64,000 nucleotides of DNA from NCBI RefSeq assembly GCF_000708265.2, contig NZ_JCKI01000008.1, positions 1 to 64,000 of the forward strand. The letters are read 5' to 3'. Origin of the DNA: Pedobacter sp. R20-19 (lineage in GTDB: Bacteria > Bacteroidota > Bacteroidia > Sphingobacteriales > Sphingobacteriaceae). The position numbers and the translations under genes were made by a program. Shown here piece after piece: positions 25,507 to 33,840 of the stretch (its first letter is position 1; each line of letters starts with the position of its first letter). The notes below the pieces were generated by a model. That model saw only the letters and a list, made by a program, of their open reading frames with translations. It did not search any database and was not told the DNA's origin.

Positions 25507-27027
25507 TTATATCTTATTCGGCTGATAGAACTTAACCATTCCATCACCTTCACTGGCTACAATAAGCATGCTTCTACCATTCGGACTATCTTTTGGTTTT
25601 ACAAATAACACTCCTTCCGGCGCATCGCCAGTAGTTAATAATTTCACAAATACTGGAGATGTTGGTGTAGTAATATCATAAACTGCAATCAGATCTACTC
25701 TTTCCATCCCAATAAAAGCAAGTGTTTTCCCATTCACAACAGCAACAGTTACACCCTCAACTTCTACCCCTTTGTTATCCGAACGTTCATCATCATATTT
25801 ACCTGCATCAATTACATGTTGCTCTAAATCTTTACCAATATTGGCAACTAACGCACCAGTACTGGCATTCAAAATGCTCAAACTTCTTCCACCAGTGGCA
25901 TAAAGTTCATCATAATCTCCATCGCCGTCGGTATCACCAAAAGCTTTGGTTACCGTTAGCCTTCCTAAATTTGCATCTAGCTGAAGTGTTGCCGCTGTTG
26001 GAAATTTAGTTGGATCAAGCTTTAAACTTTTAACTCTTGCTTCTTCGTCATATCCTTTCCAGGCCCTGGTATCACCTTCATTAGCCAAAGCCAGATAAGA
26101 AGTTCCGCCAGTAGTGAAATAGGAAATGGCATCAGGAAGATAGAATGCCTTAATTGGCCAAGTTCCTAAAGCGATTTTACCATCTTTATCACTCACATCA
26201 AAAGCATTTTCAGCTAAACTAATATCTCTGGTTCCTAACGGATTGATTTTGGTGATAACGCCTGAAACGATATCCACTTCAGCTACGCCATTATTTTCCT
26301 GAAGGGTTACATAGGCTTTTTTTGAATCCGTACTCACGGCAATATATTCTGGTTCAATATCCTGGGCAAAACTTGCATTAGGTCCGTAGATTCTAAAACC
26401 ACCAGCTACCAGGCTTGCTTTCTGTGATTCGAAAGCAGAAAAATCTAATGTTTTAACGGAATAATTGTCTTTGATATTAACGATGGAAATGGTTCCCTTT
26501 GGATCAACTTTATAGTCATCACTCGGCTCTCCTTCGTTTGCAGAAAGGATATAATTTCCATCCGGACTAAACGTAACCATATCTGGCATGGCACCAACAG
26601 TGATTTTTTTAACTTCAGATAAGTCTGTTGTTTTCAAAACCACCACATCTCCATTCCCTTGTTTATCAGTACCATCTAATGCAATAGCTAATAAACCATT
26701 ATTAACGGCAACACTATTGATCCCTGCATTGTTACTGAAACTAAGGGTTTTTAATTTTGTTACTGTTGGATAATTGCTTAGGTCTACCACTTCTACCTTC
26801 GCGCCACCTTCATTACTTACTACAAATAGTTTTTTGGTTGATGGATCATAGGCTGAAATTTCTGCTGATGTTTCTCCACCTAAATCAATAGAAGCGATTT
26901 CCTTAAAACTGGCTATATCTTCTGCAACAATTGGTTCTTCTATATCTATTGGTTGTGAGGTTTTTTTACAGGCAGTGATTGCCATCGTAGCCATTAATAG
27001 CGCTACGAAGAGTTTTTTACAGTTCAT
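25507..27027 (-). CDS. Choice-of-anchor I family lipoprotein (beta-propeller)
   Basis: 506 residues. The lipoprotein signal has its lipobox at TAC-KK (Cys20), followed by a Glu/Asp-rich linker and a seven-bladed-propeller-like repeat domain. Motifs are SNEGGAKVEVVDLSNY, FSPDGNYILSANEGEPSDDY and, near the end, FIGMERVDLIAVYDI with GDAPEGVLFV. The DADGDGDYDE-like run DTDGDGDYDELY (about residue 370) is a Ca2+-binding loop. Related domains occur in secreted alkaline phosphatases and nucleases, but no catalytic site is obvious here. A truncated second copy of its promoter and first 43 codons lies at 29680-29897. The -7 element TATTTTTG upstream is retained in both copies. Confidence 0.88.
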   Translation of the reverse strand: MNCKKLFVALLMATMAITACKKTSQPIDIEEPIVAEDIASFKEIASIDLGGETSAEISAYDPSTKKLFVVSNEGGAKVEVVDLSNYPTVTKLKTLSFSNNAGINSVAVNNGLLAIALDGTDKQGNGDVVVLKTTDLSEVKKITVGAMPDMVTFSPDGNYILSANEGEPSDDYKVDPKGTISIVNIKDNYSVKTLDFSAFESQKASLVAGGFRIYGPNASFAQDIEPEYIAVSTDSKKAYVTLQENNGVAEVDIVSGVITKINPLGTRDISLAENAFDVSDKDGKIALGTWPIKAFYLPDAISYFTTGGTSYLALANEGDTRAWKGYDEEARVKSLKLDPTKFPTAATLQLDANLGRLTVTKAFGDTDGDGDYDELYATGGRSLSILNASTGALVANIGKDLEQHVIDAGKYDDERSDNKGVEVEGVTVAVVNGKTLAFIGMERVDLIAVYDITTPTSPVFVKLLTTGDAPEGVLFVKPKDSPNGRSMLIVASEGDGMVKFYQPNKI

Positions 27028-27340
27028 GGTTTATTTTTATCTGATCTGCAAAAATAATGGCGAATCAAACGCAAATAAATCATTGCATGTTATGATATTA
27101 TTAAATTAAACACATAAAAAACCTGCGAGGTTTGGAAAACCTGTGATTACAAGTTTTACATTTGATTTATAAATCTAAAAAATCAGTAACTTATGCGATT
27201 TGTTTTTGATGCCAATAAAATCTGTCAACGCATTGTTAATGGTATGGGCAGCACTTCCAGTGTATACTTAAAGATAAGTATTTTTCCGTTTAAAACCTAC
27301 AGCAACGGCACTTTTTTGAGATTAATTTTTATCTTTAAGC

Positions 27341-27475
27341 ATGGAAGTAATCTGCTTTGAAGACCGGGCGTTTTACGCAATAGTCGATAAACTGGATACC
27401 TATATTGATAGCAAAAAACCCCAACTGCCAAGCACCGATAAATGGATATGCCTCCATTGCCAGTTATATCCCTAA
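27341..27475 (+). pseudogene. Remnant of a helix-turn-helix (excisionase-like) protein
   Basis: Begins MEVICFEDRAFYAIVDKLDTYI and reaches DKWI at about codon 36. This is the typical opening of small HTH proteins of Bacteroidota accessory regions, which continue with the HTH after this point. Here homology stops at about 27448 and the frame ends eight codons later. The HTH itself is gone. Confidence 0.6.
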
Positions 27476-27524
27476 CCACTCTATCTGCATCTTCTTTACT
27501 TGAGGCATAATTTACAACAACCTT
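27449..27524 (-). pseudogene. Remnant of an SDR dehydrogenase
   Basis: Read on the minus strand: KVVVNYASSKEDADRVV then RDITGNGG, the beta2-alpha3 segment of a classical SDR following the missing GxxxGxG motif. It begins after an in-frame stop, and the match ends exactly where the plus-strand HTH remnant also ends, so the two fragments are joined head to head. The rest of 27028-27664 shows no gene. Confidence 0.55.
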
Positions 27525-27664
27525 TCAGATACCTATTTTCACGTTCTGAGATCTAAATATTTATTTGTTGCCGATATACAACATTGGGTTGACAAACTTG
27601 TCATAATAATTAGTGCTATGAAAGTATTCCGCTAGGGTACATAAATTATTATAAAATCAATTAA

Positions 27665-28504
27665 ATGAAAAAGTGTATTTTAATTCTAAATTCAATGTTT
27701 TTAACATTACTAATCCTTACATCTTGTAAGAAGGAAATTAGCAAAGATGATCTGTTGGTAAAATCAGCTAATGTGTCATCAAAACAGTCTACAAAAATTT
27801 CTAAGAAAGATTATGAATTACTCAAATCTAATCCAGACAACATTAAGTTATTTGATAGCCTAATGAAGGCCAATAAATTAAAAGTTAATAAATTGGCTAG
27901 TACCTCATCAGTAGCAAATGCTGATGATGATTCCGGACTTTACGAGGACGGTGATGACGATGTTTATTATCTTTTCGATAATCCTGGCTATCTTTATTTT
28001 GCAAGCGAGGCTATGGGAGTGAGGTATGATGTTACTGCAGACTTTGCTTTTGTTAAACGGAGAAATACACTTATTACAAAAATACCACTTACGTATAGTA
28101 TGAAAATGAGTGACCTTAACCCAATGGTGAGTGGTCCTGTGGTTGCTTACTTAATCGGCCCAGCGGTAGGTGAAATAGAAAGACCTGCTCAGCCATATGC
28201 AAATGTTTCTCAACCATCATTTGGAAGATTAAAAGGCAATGCTGCTGGTGATATATTGGAGAAAAGAACTATAATCAGAACAACAGACGGTAAAACCTTA
28301 GTTAAAGGCGGCTTGAAGGCTGACACCTATGAAGCAGGCACCGAAATATCACTCGGTATTTCAGTAGAGTGGGCACGTAATTCAGTTTCTTTGTATCGTT
28401 TTGACCTTAATTTTGATATTGATTTTGATCAGGATATGAATGGCGCTAATCCAAGAACCCGATTAAATGGTACGGCTGTATGTCAAGGTCTTCAAGCAAA
28501 TTAA
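27665..28504 (+). CDS. Hypothetical lipoprotein
   Basis: 279 residues. The lipoprotein signal is MKKCILILNSMFLTLLILTSC with KKE after the lipid-attachment Cys. An Asp-rich stretch follows (DDDSGLYEDGDDDVYYLF, about residues 95-112), then a beta-rich domain including YFASEAMGVRYDVTADFAFVKRR and, late, FDLNFDIDFDQDMNG. The acidic runs might bind Ca2+. I do not recognise the family. It lies between decayed fragments, 1 bp from the next gene, and may be recently acquired or species-specific. Confidence 0.7.
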   Translation: MKKCILILNSMFLTLLILTSCKKEISKDDLLVKSANVSSKQSTKISKKDYELLKSNPDNIKLFDSLMKANKLKVNKLASTSSVANADDDSGLYEDGDDDVYYLFDNPGYLYFASEAMGVRYDVTADFAFVKRRNTLITKIPLTYSMKMSDLNPMVSGPVVAYLIGPAVGEIERPAQPYANVSQPSFGRLKGNAAGDILEKRTIIRTTDGKTLVKGGLKADTYEAGTEISLGISVEWARNSVSLYRFDLNFDIDFDQDMNGANPRTRLNGTAVCQGLQAN

Positions 28505-28505
28505 A

Positions 28506-28982
28506 ATGATAAGATATATATTAACCATATTCTTCACTTTTGTCATTTGTAAAGGAACATATGGCCAGGTCTCGGCACCATATCTTTCTATGAGTTTGGA
28601 AGCTAGTGACAAGAGAGCCAAATGGCAACCTATGCATAAAATGCCGGCTGGCGATTTCACCTTGGAATGGTTAAAATCTGGTGACATTATTGTTTCGTAT
28701 AATCGAAATGAACCCCCAATGAAATACTTAAAGGAAACTAATTTTAGTGCGAAAGATTTAAAAAAAGTTGACAAAAATATTTTAGGTTTTAGCTTGAAGG
28801 GGATTTATCTAGATCCTGAGCAGCCACCGGAATTTTATTATGTAATCTATTTTAATCCGAAAATGAAAAACTCGATTTTACTTGAACTTCATGCCTTACT
28901 TGGCCATGTTGTCTCTGCTACTTATTACTCAGATAAGAAGATAAATCCATTTCAGAACAGGATCTATAGCACTCTTAAATAA
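28506..28982 (+). CDS. Hypothetical secreted protein
   Basis: 158 residues from the ATG at 28506, one base after the upstream lipoprotein's stop. This start gives a signal peptide (MIRYILTIFFTFVICKGTYG); a GTG/ATG-like opening at 28467 would lie inside the previous gene. The mature part is Lys/Pro-rich with PQ-free beta stretches such as FTLEWLKSGDIIVSYNRNEPP and PPEFYYVIYFNP. It has no known motif. It is probably expressed with the lipoprotein at 27665 as a two-gene unit. Confidence 0.65.
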   Translation: MIRYILTIFFTFVICKGTYGQVSAPYLSMSLEASDKRAKWQPMHKMPAGDFTLEWLKSGDIIVSYNRNEPPMKYLKETNFSAKDLKKVDKNILGFSLKGIYLDPEQPPEFYYVIYFNPKMKNSILLELHALLGHVVSATYYSDKKINPFQNRIYSTLK

Positions 28983-29545
28983 ACAACACTCTGGCGGAGT
29001 ATTAGTATTGAGAATGCCACTAAAAATGGTTGTTACCCGCTTTTGGTGTTTAAGTATGTATTTCAGTGGCGGTGCCTGTTGTAAATCAAATTTAGTTTGA
29101 TAACCGCTGGTGACCATTTATTAAATTTTAAAATGATTTGCAACTCTGGCTAATTCCTGCAAATCAGATAAGAAAAATTTGTTCATTTGCCCAGTCAAGG
29201 CTACACTGAAAATCAGAACTTTAGCAACAAAAAGCTAAAAGTCTTTTTGTTCAAATCTAGTTTACTCAAACAATACGCAAACATTTTCAATCATCACTCA
29301 GCTTTTTTCATTGTTTTAAAATGACTTTCATAATCTATAAGATATGCAGCTTAAAATCGTAATTAGAAACCATGCTGCAATTTTTAAGTAAAAATTGTGC
29401 GAAAAATTTCTGTGAAGTATCTTCGGCGTGATAAAGAATCTTGCTATTTTTTGAAACAAAAACCAATTTATTCTAATGAGAAGCGTCATTTTTATTACGT
29501 TAATCACAATTAAATAAATATCTTAGATGCATAAAAACGTCTAAA

Positions 29546-29647
29546 ATGAACGCCATGTCTCTAAAATTTTACCCACTATCTTTACTGATTTTTCTATTTA
29601 CTATCTTTGGCATTTCCTATTCTTGGGGACGGCAAAAGATAGATTAA
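29546..29647 (+). pseudogene. Orphan signal-peptide fragment (33 codons)
   Basis: MNAMSLKFYPLSLLIFLFTIFG then ISYSWGRQKID and stop. The first 25 residues are a good signal peptide or membrane helix, but nothing follows. It ends about 35 bp before the duplicated gene fragment, so it may be the front of a gene cut by the same rearrangement. A tiny membrane protein is possible. Elsewhere in 28983-30357 I see only the features listed separately, plus a GATTTGCA/TGCAAATC dyad at 29135-29165. Confidence 0.3.
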
Positions 29648-29679
29648 ATAATTCTAAAGTCTTGAGATTAGCAAAACGT

Positions 29680-29809
29680 TTTCCTTAAAGCTGGCAATAT
29701 CTTCGGCAACGATCGGTTCTTCTATATCTATTGGTTCTGAGGTTTTTTTACAGGCAGTGATTGCCATCGTAGCCATTAATAGCACTACGAAGAGTTTTTT
29801 ACAGTTCAT
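29680..29809 (-). pseudogene. Truncated second copy of the choice-of-anchor I lipoprotein gene
   Basis: From the ATG at 29809 it encodes a nearly identical lipoprotein signal and linker (TACKKTSEPIDIEEP) and matches the intact gene for 43 codons. It then diverges abruptly after ASFKE. The homology also runs upstream through the promoter to about 29897, at roughly 95% nucleotide identity with 26899-27120 in the same orientation. Confidence 0.85.
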
Positions 29810-29897
29810 GGTTTATTTTATCTGATCAGCAAAAATAATGGCGAATCAAACGCAAATAAATCATTGCATGTTATCATATTATTAAATTAAACATAAA
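29681..29897 (-). repeat. ~215-bp direct repeat of 26899-27120
   Basis: Covers the 5' end and promoter of the choice-of-anchor I gene at a constant 2782-bp offset up to a one-base deletion after the start codon. The pair brackets the lipoprotein genes at 27665-28982 and the decayed fragments, giving a substrate for deletion of the intervening 2.8 kb. Confidence 0.85.
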
Positions 29898-29930
29898 AAA
29901 ACCTTCGCAGGTTTTGAAAGCCTTATTATA

Positions 29931-29955
29931 AAGATGCTGAAATAAATTCAGCATG
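29931..29955. repeat. Dispersed GCTGAA-hairpin repeat, copy 1
   Basis: AAGATGCTGAAATAAATTCAGC followed by ATGACAG. A near-identical copy lies at about 30316-30341, and both are preceded by the same TTAAATTAAACA..AAAACCT module. GCTGAA/TTCAGC forms a small hairpin. Confidence 0.6.
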
Positions 29956-30104
29956 ACAGCACCTCAAATATAAATTACCCTATCGGTTGGTGTCTCACCT
30001 AAGTTGTTCGGAATATAAATAATAATTTATATGATACAGCTATGAGGAGAAATCCCTCCTAATTTAGGAAGGGCGGGGTGGTTAACCATCAGTAACAGTT
30101 TGCC

Positions 30105-30234
30105 TGCGCTCGTTTCTAACGAGCGCATAATAGTTTTCCGATTGTATCGTAAAATGCTAAAAAACTAAAATACCGATTGATAGCATGTAACCGTAAAATA
30201 TGGTTAATTATTAACACACTTGTTAGAAACGAGC
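30105..30234. mobile_element. Candidate REP/MITE-type palindromic element
   Basis: TGCGCTCGTT-TCT-AACGAGCGCA (30105-30127) is a perfect hairpin. The 13-mer GCTCGTTTCTAAC (30108-30120) is inverted exactly at 30222-30234 (GTTAGAAACGAGC), bounding about 130 bp with no coding potential. Palindromes of this kind are mobilised by Y1-type REP transposases in many genomes; none is encoded in the window. Confidence 0.45.
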
Positions 30235-30271
30235 ATGGGCATGGATATTATCATTATTAAATTAAACACAT

Positions 30272-30306
30272 AAAAAAACCTCACAGGTTTTGAAACCTGC
30301 GAGGTT
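30272..30306 (-). terminator. Terminator of lpdA
   Basis: AACCTCACAGGTTT and AAACCTGCGAGGTT pair at 13 of 14 positions with a 2-nt loop. The adjacent A7 run is a T tract on the minus strand. Simpler relatives of this hairpin follow the duplicated module at 27118 and 29895. Confidence 0.75.
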
Positions 30307-30357
30307 TGGAAAGTCTTATCAAAAAGATGCTGAAATAAATTCAGCTTGACGAGCATT

Positions 30358-31764
30358 TTAAATATGAATTGCTCTGTTTTCAGTTGCAGCTAAAGCAGCT
30401 TCTTTTAACGCTTCTGTATAAGTAGGGTGAGCATGGCACGTACGGGCAATATCTTCAGCTGATGCACGGAATTCCATCGCAATCACAGCTTCAGCAATCA
30501 CATCCGCAACACGAGGACCAATCATATGTACACCTAAAACTTCATCCGTTGCTGCATCAGCTAATACCTTAATAAAGCCATCTGTATCCATGCTGGCTTT
30601 TGCACGGCCACTGGCTTTGAAAGGGAATGAACCCGCTTTATATTTGGTTCCTTTTTCTTTTAATTGCTCTTCTGTCAAACCAACAGAGGCAACTTCAGGC
30701 CAGGTATAAACCACCCCTGGAATTAAATTATAATTTATATGTGGTTTTTGTCCGGCAATGGTTTCAGCAACATAGGTTCCTTCATCTTCAGCCTTGTGTG
30801 CCAGCATTGCACCAGTAATCACATCACCAATGGCATAAACACCTTTAACCGAAGTTTCTAAATGTTCATTTACAGGAACTTTTTTACCTCTTTCTTCTAT
30901 TGTGATGCCAATTTTATCTAAACCTAAACCCTCAGTATAAGCGGTACGGCCAACGGCAACAATACAATAATCAGCATCAAGTGAGATGGTTTCACCTTTT
31001 GGAGTTTCAGCAGTAACCGTTACGGTTTCACCATTATTGGTTGCACCTGTAACTTTATGCCCCATATAAAACTCCATGCCCAGGTTTTTCTTTAAAACAC
31101 GTTGAAGTTCTTTACCCAAACCAGCATCCATAGTGGCAATGATAGAGGGTAAAAATTCTACAACAGAAACTTTTGTACCTAAACGGGCATATACAGAACC
31201 TAATTCTAAACCAATTACGCCACCACCAATTACAACCATTGATTTTGGAACTTCTTTGATGTTCAAAGCTTCAGTTGAGGTGATGATACGTTTTTTATCA
31301 ATCGGTAAAAATGGCAATGCTGTTGGTTTTGAACCAGTAGCTATAATCACATTTTTAGCAGATAATGTTTCAGTAGAACCATCAGCTTTAGTGATTAAAA
31401 TGGTGTTTTTATCTACAAAAGAACCTACTCCTTCAAAAGAATCTATTTTGTTCTTTTTAAACAGGTAAGTGATGCCAGCAGTATTTTGTGCAACCACATC
31501 ATCTTTACGGGCAATCATCTGAGGCATATCAACCTGTAAATCTTTCAGGTTAATACCATGTGTAGTAAAGGTATGTGCAGCATTATGAAAATGCTCTGAT
31601 GAATCTAATAATGCTTTAGACGGAATACAACCTACATTTAAGCAAGTACCTCCAAATGTTTTATATTTTTCAATAACTGCAGTTTTTAAACCTAACTGAG
31701 CACAACGGATTGCGCCAACATAACCGCCCGGCCCTGAACCGATAACAACGACATCGTATTGCAT
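30358..31764 (-). CDS. lpdA: Dihydrolipoyl dehydrogenase
   Basis: 468 residues from the ATG at 31764 (MQYDVVVIG). The TTG at 31791 is ruled out because it lies in the promoter. It has FAD motif GSGPGG (9-14), the redox disulfide CLNVGC (Cys41/Cys46), an NAD motif GGGVIGLELGS, and the C-terminal His-Glu active-site pair in HAHPTYTEALKE. It is the E3 subunit reoxidising lipoamide in pyruvate, 2-oxoglutarate or branched-chain dehydrogenase complexes. No E1 or E2 genes are adjacent, so it probably serves several complexes. Confidence 0.96.
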   Translation of the reverse strand: MQYDVVVIGSGPGGYVGAIRCAQLGLKTAVIEKYKTFGGTCLNVGCIPSKALLDSSEHFHNAAHTFTTHGINLKDLQVDMPQMIARKDDVVAQNTAGITYLFKKNKIDSFEGVGSFVDKNTILITKADGSTETLSAKNVIIATGSKPTALPFLPIDKKRIITSTEALNIKEVPKSMVVIGGGVIGLELGSVYARLGTKVSVVEFLPSIIATMDAGLGKELQRVLKKNLGMEFYMGHKVTGATNNGETVTVTAETPKGETISLDADYCIVAVGRTAYTEGLGLDKIGITIEERGKKVPVNEHLETSVKGVYAIGDVITGAMLAHKAEDEGTYVAETIAGQKPHINYNLIPGVVYTWPEVASVGLTEEQLKEKGTKYKAGSFPFKASGRAKASMDTDGFIKVLADAATDEVLGVHMIGPRVADVIAEAVIAMEFRASAEDIARTCHAHPTYTEALKEAALAATENRAIHI

Positions 31765-31788
31765 AATTTCTTTAAAATTTTGATTGTT

Positions 31789-31796
31789 CAAATGTA
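31789..31796 (-). promoter_or_regulatory. -7 element TACATTTG of lpdA
   Basis: A perfect TAnnTTTG match on the minus strand, 25 bp before the lpdA ATG. It gives a leader of about 18 nt and decides the start codon. Confidence 0.55.
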
Positions 31797-31938
31797 GGGA
31801 AAAAAGGCGGAAAGCTGAAAGTTCATTGGGGATAGTCAGTGGTTTCTAAGTCATTAAATCGTCGGTTTTAATTCAAAGTTCACAGCAGATGATGTAATTT
31901 CACGAATAATTAAATCAACATGGCATGATTTTCTGATA

Positions 31939-32298
31939 TTAATAAATAGCTTGCCCAAAGGTGAGTAAATTGCTATTAGGATCAAGCATTGAAAATTCTT
32001 TTTGCCCCCAGGGTTTGGTTTGTAAACTTCCATCTGGATGAATCTCTTGCCGCGTATCTAATAAAGATTGATAATAGCCATCAATATCATCTGTACGAAT
32101 ATATAACTGACCATAATTTTCTTTCGGATCAAGTGCTTCAAATAGAAAAAAGTGAATCTGTACCTGATCTTTTTTCACCATCAGGTAGTCTTTAAAATCG
32201 GCACTTCCAATATCTGTAAAGCCTAATCTGTTTACATAAAAATTTCTGGTGATGGTTTTATCACGCATCGGTAGTTTGGGGTTAACTTCTGTAAGCAT
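31939..32298 (-). CDS. VOC family protein (bleomycin-resistance/glyoxalase fold)
   Basis: 119 residues, the standard single-subunit length: VNPKLPMRDKTITRNFYVNRLGFTD, then HFFLFEALDP, YIRTDDIDGYYQSL and KEFSMLDPNSNLLTFGQ. The two beta-alpha-beta-beta-beta modules and the final DPxxNLLxFGQ are typical of bleomycin-binding-type VOC proteins, which dimerise and may sequester a drug or act as dioxygenases. Without a clear metal triad, binding rather than catalysis is more likely. It is followed on the same strand by the Crp-family gene's 3' side but separated by a 63-bp gap. Confidence 0.85.
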   Translation of the reverse strand: MLTEVNPKLPMRDKTITRNFYVNRLGFTDIGSADFKDYLMVKKDQVQIHFFLFEALDPKENYGQLYIRTDDIDGYYQSLLDTRQEIHPDGSLQTKPWGQKEFSMLDPNSNLLTFGQAIY

Positions 32299-32361
32299 AT
32301 CTTTTTTATTTCAAAAATGAATTATTTTTTCAAGACATGCACTTGATCCAAATCAGGAAAT

Positions 32362-32910
32362 TCAATAATTTGCCCTCACCCTGCTCAGGGTTTCAGGAGA
32401 AATCTTCAGGAACGATGCAATCATTTTAACCGGAAAAACCTGTACAACAAAAGGCTTTATATTTTTCAGGTATTCATATTTTTGTAATGGATTTAATGCA
32501 CTATCAAACAGATAAGTTCTATGCTTGGTTTGATCAAAAAGGCTACCCAAAGATAAGAAAGCGGGTGAGCGGGCAATAAGGCTATGTAATTGGTGCAAAC
32601 TTAGCGCCATAACCTGGGCGGGTTCAAATGCCTTAATGATCGTATCTGAAGGTTTTTGTTCAATTAAACTGGAATGATTGTACATCCATTCTTTAGGTAA
32701 ATGCAGGTCGATTACTTTTTCGGAGATTCCATCCTGCTGAAACTGATAAAACGATCCTGATAAAATGAAATAAACGGATTGGCAAATTTGCCCACTGTTC
32801 AGTAATACTTCGTTCTTCCTGAAAGACTTGTGCACCACATGCTGTTCAAAAATATGAAGATCATGGGATGAAAATAATCCGATACTATTGAGCATTTCCT
32901 GAGCTGACAT
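32362..32910 (-). CDS. Crp/Fnr-family transcriptional regulator
   Basis: 182 residues. The N-terminal cyclic-nucleotide-binding-like beta-roll (residues 15-110) has FRKNEVLLNSGQICQSVYFILSGSF. The C-terminal HTH is short, with MIASFLKISPETLSRVRANY as recognition helix. The phosphate-binding RxS motif of true cAMP receptors is absent, as in most Bacteroidota members, so the ligand is unknown. It is 6 bp downstream of the HAD hydrolase and probably cotranscribed with it. Confidence 0.87.
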   Translation of the reverse strand: MSAQEMLNSIGLFSSHDLHIFEQHVVHKSFRKNEVLLNSGQICQSVYFILSGSFYQFQQDGISEKVIDLHLPKEWMYNHSSLIEQKPSDTIIKAFEPAQVMALSLHQLHSLIARSPAFLSLGSLFDQTKHRTYLFDSALNPLQKYEYLKNIKPFVVQVFPVKMIASFLKISPETLSRVRANY

Positions 32911-32916
32911 ATCTAG

Positions 32917-33582
32917 TTAAATCAATTGCTGTTGTACTATAAACTCCTTCGCATTGGCAAAGCTAAGGAATAACTCATCAGCTATTTTAAGTTTAAGGTG
33001 TGCCCTCACATTATTTTGAATGGCGTAACAGGTAATTCCGGCGGCCATTGCTGATTTAACACCATTTACTGTATCTTCAAAAACCAGGCATTCATCTTTC
33101 TGTAAACCAAGCCGCTCTACACAAACATTATAACTTTCGGGATCTGGTTTGCTTTTATTTACATCTGTTCGGGTAATAAATAATTTAAAGTATTTTGCCA
33201 AACCGTTGCGTTCGAAAACAGCTTCTACATCTACTCTCGGACTGGCCGTTACCACTGCAAGTGTAAGCCCCTTTTCATAAAAAAACTGAACAAATTCCAA
33301 TGCAAAAGGCATAAGGGTAATATCTTTTGTTTTAAATTCTTCATAAGTTAATTGCTCACGTTTGGCAATAAAGTCGGCTAAATCTGTATCAATTTTATAT
33401 CGTTCTACTAAAGTTTTTGCATTTTGAGGCAGTGGAATCCCAGCGTAATTGGTTAGCCAGTCTTTAAGTTCAAGTGTTACACCATAAGGATGTAAAAACT
33501 CATTCCAGCAATCGAAATGAAACTTTTCAGAATCTATTAATGTCCCATCTAAATCAAACAACAACGCTTTTATTTTACTCAT
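32917..33582 (-). CDS. HAD-superfamily hydrolase (beta-phosphoglucomutase-like)
   Basis: 221 residues. Motif I DLDGTLIDSE starts at residue 10, motif II is VVTASPR, and motif III/IV are KPDPESYNVCVERLG and CLVFEDTVNGVKSAMAAG. The alpha-helical C1 cap follows motif I. The group includes beta-phosphoglucomutase, phosphoglycolate phosphatase and sugar-phosphate phosphatases; the cap signature does not settle which. It is first in a likely two-gene unit with the Crp-type regulator. Confidence 0.9.
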   Translation of the reverse strand: MSKIKALLFDLDGTLIDSEKFHFDCWNEFLHPYGVTLELKDWLTNYAGIPLPQNAKTLVERYKIDTDLADFIAKREQLTYEEFKTKDITLMPFALEFVQFFYEKGLTLAVVTASPRVDVEAVFERNGLAKYFKLFITRTDVNKSKPDPESYNVCVERLGLQKDECLVFEDTVNGVKSAMAAGITCYAIQNNVRAHLKLKIADELFLSFANAKEFIVQQQLI

Positions 33583-33639
33583 TTTATTTTTATTAACTTA
33601 TTTTTCTTATCATTTAATGAAGTGATAACAGCGTGGCCG

Positions 33640-33690
33640 TCTTTTCGAGAAGGAACGACAGCCCGCCCCGAATTTTCGGGGAAGCGATCA
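33640..33690. repeat. REP-like intergenic box
   Basis: CCCCGAATTTTCGGGG (33666-33681) is an 8-bp dyad inside a GC-richer patch next to CTTTTCGAGAAGG. The spacer 33583-33840 holds nothing else recognisable. Confidence 0.4.
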
Positions 33691-33840
33691 TTCACATCAG
33701 CATCCTAATGTAAAGATTGCTTCATCCAATAAAAAAAATTGGTTTAGCAATAACGATTTCTCGCACGCTATAATTACTACAATGTTTTCTCAAAGCTGAC
33801 TTCTTGAGTTATTACACCTATGGTTGGATTTTACTTCGAA

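Noticed and set aside
25722..26009. 95-codon plus-strand frame inside the choice-of-anchor I gene
   Set aside because: His/Gln-rich antisense shadow of the real gene, with no start context.
29020..29117. Possible small MITE with AAATGGT/ACCATTT ends
   Set aside because: Only seven bases of the ends match; the interior shows no further symmetry.
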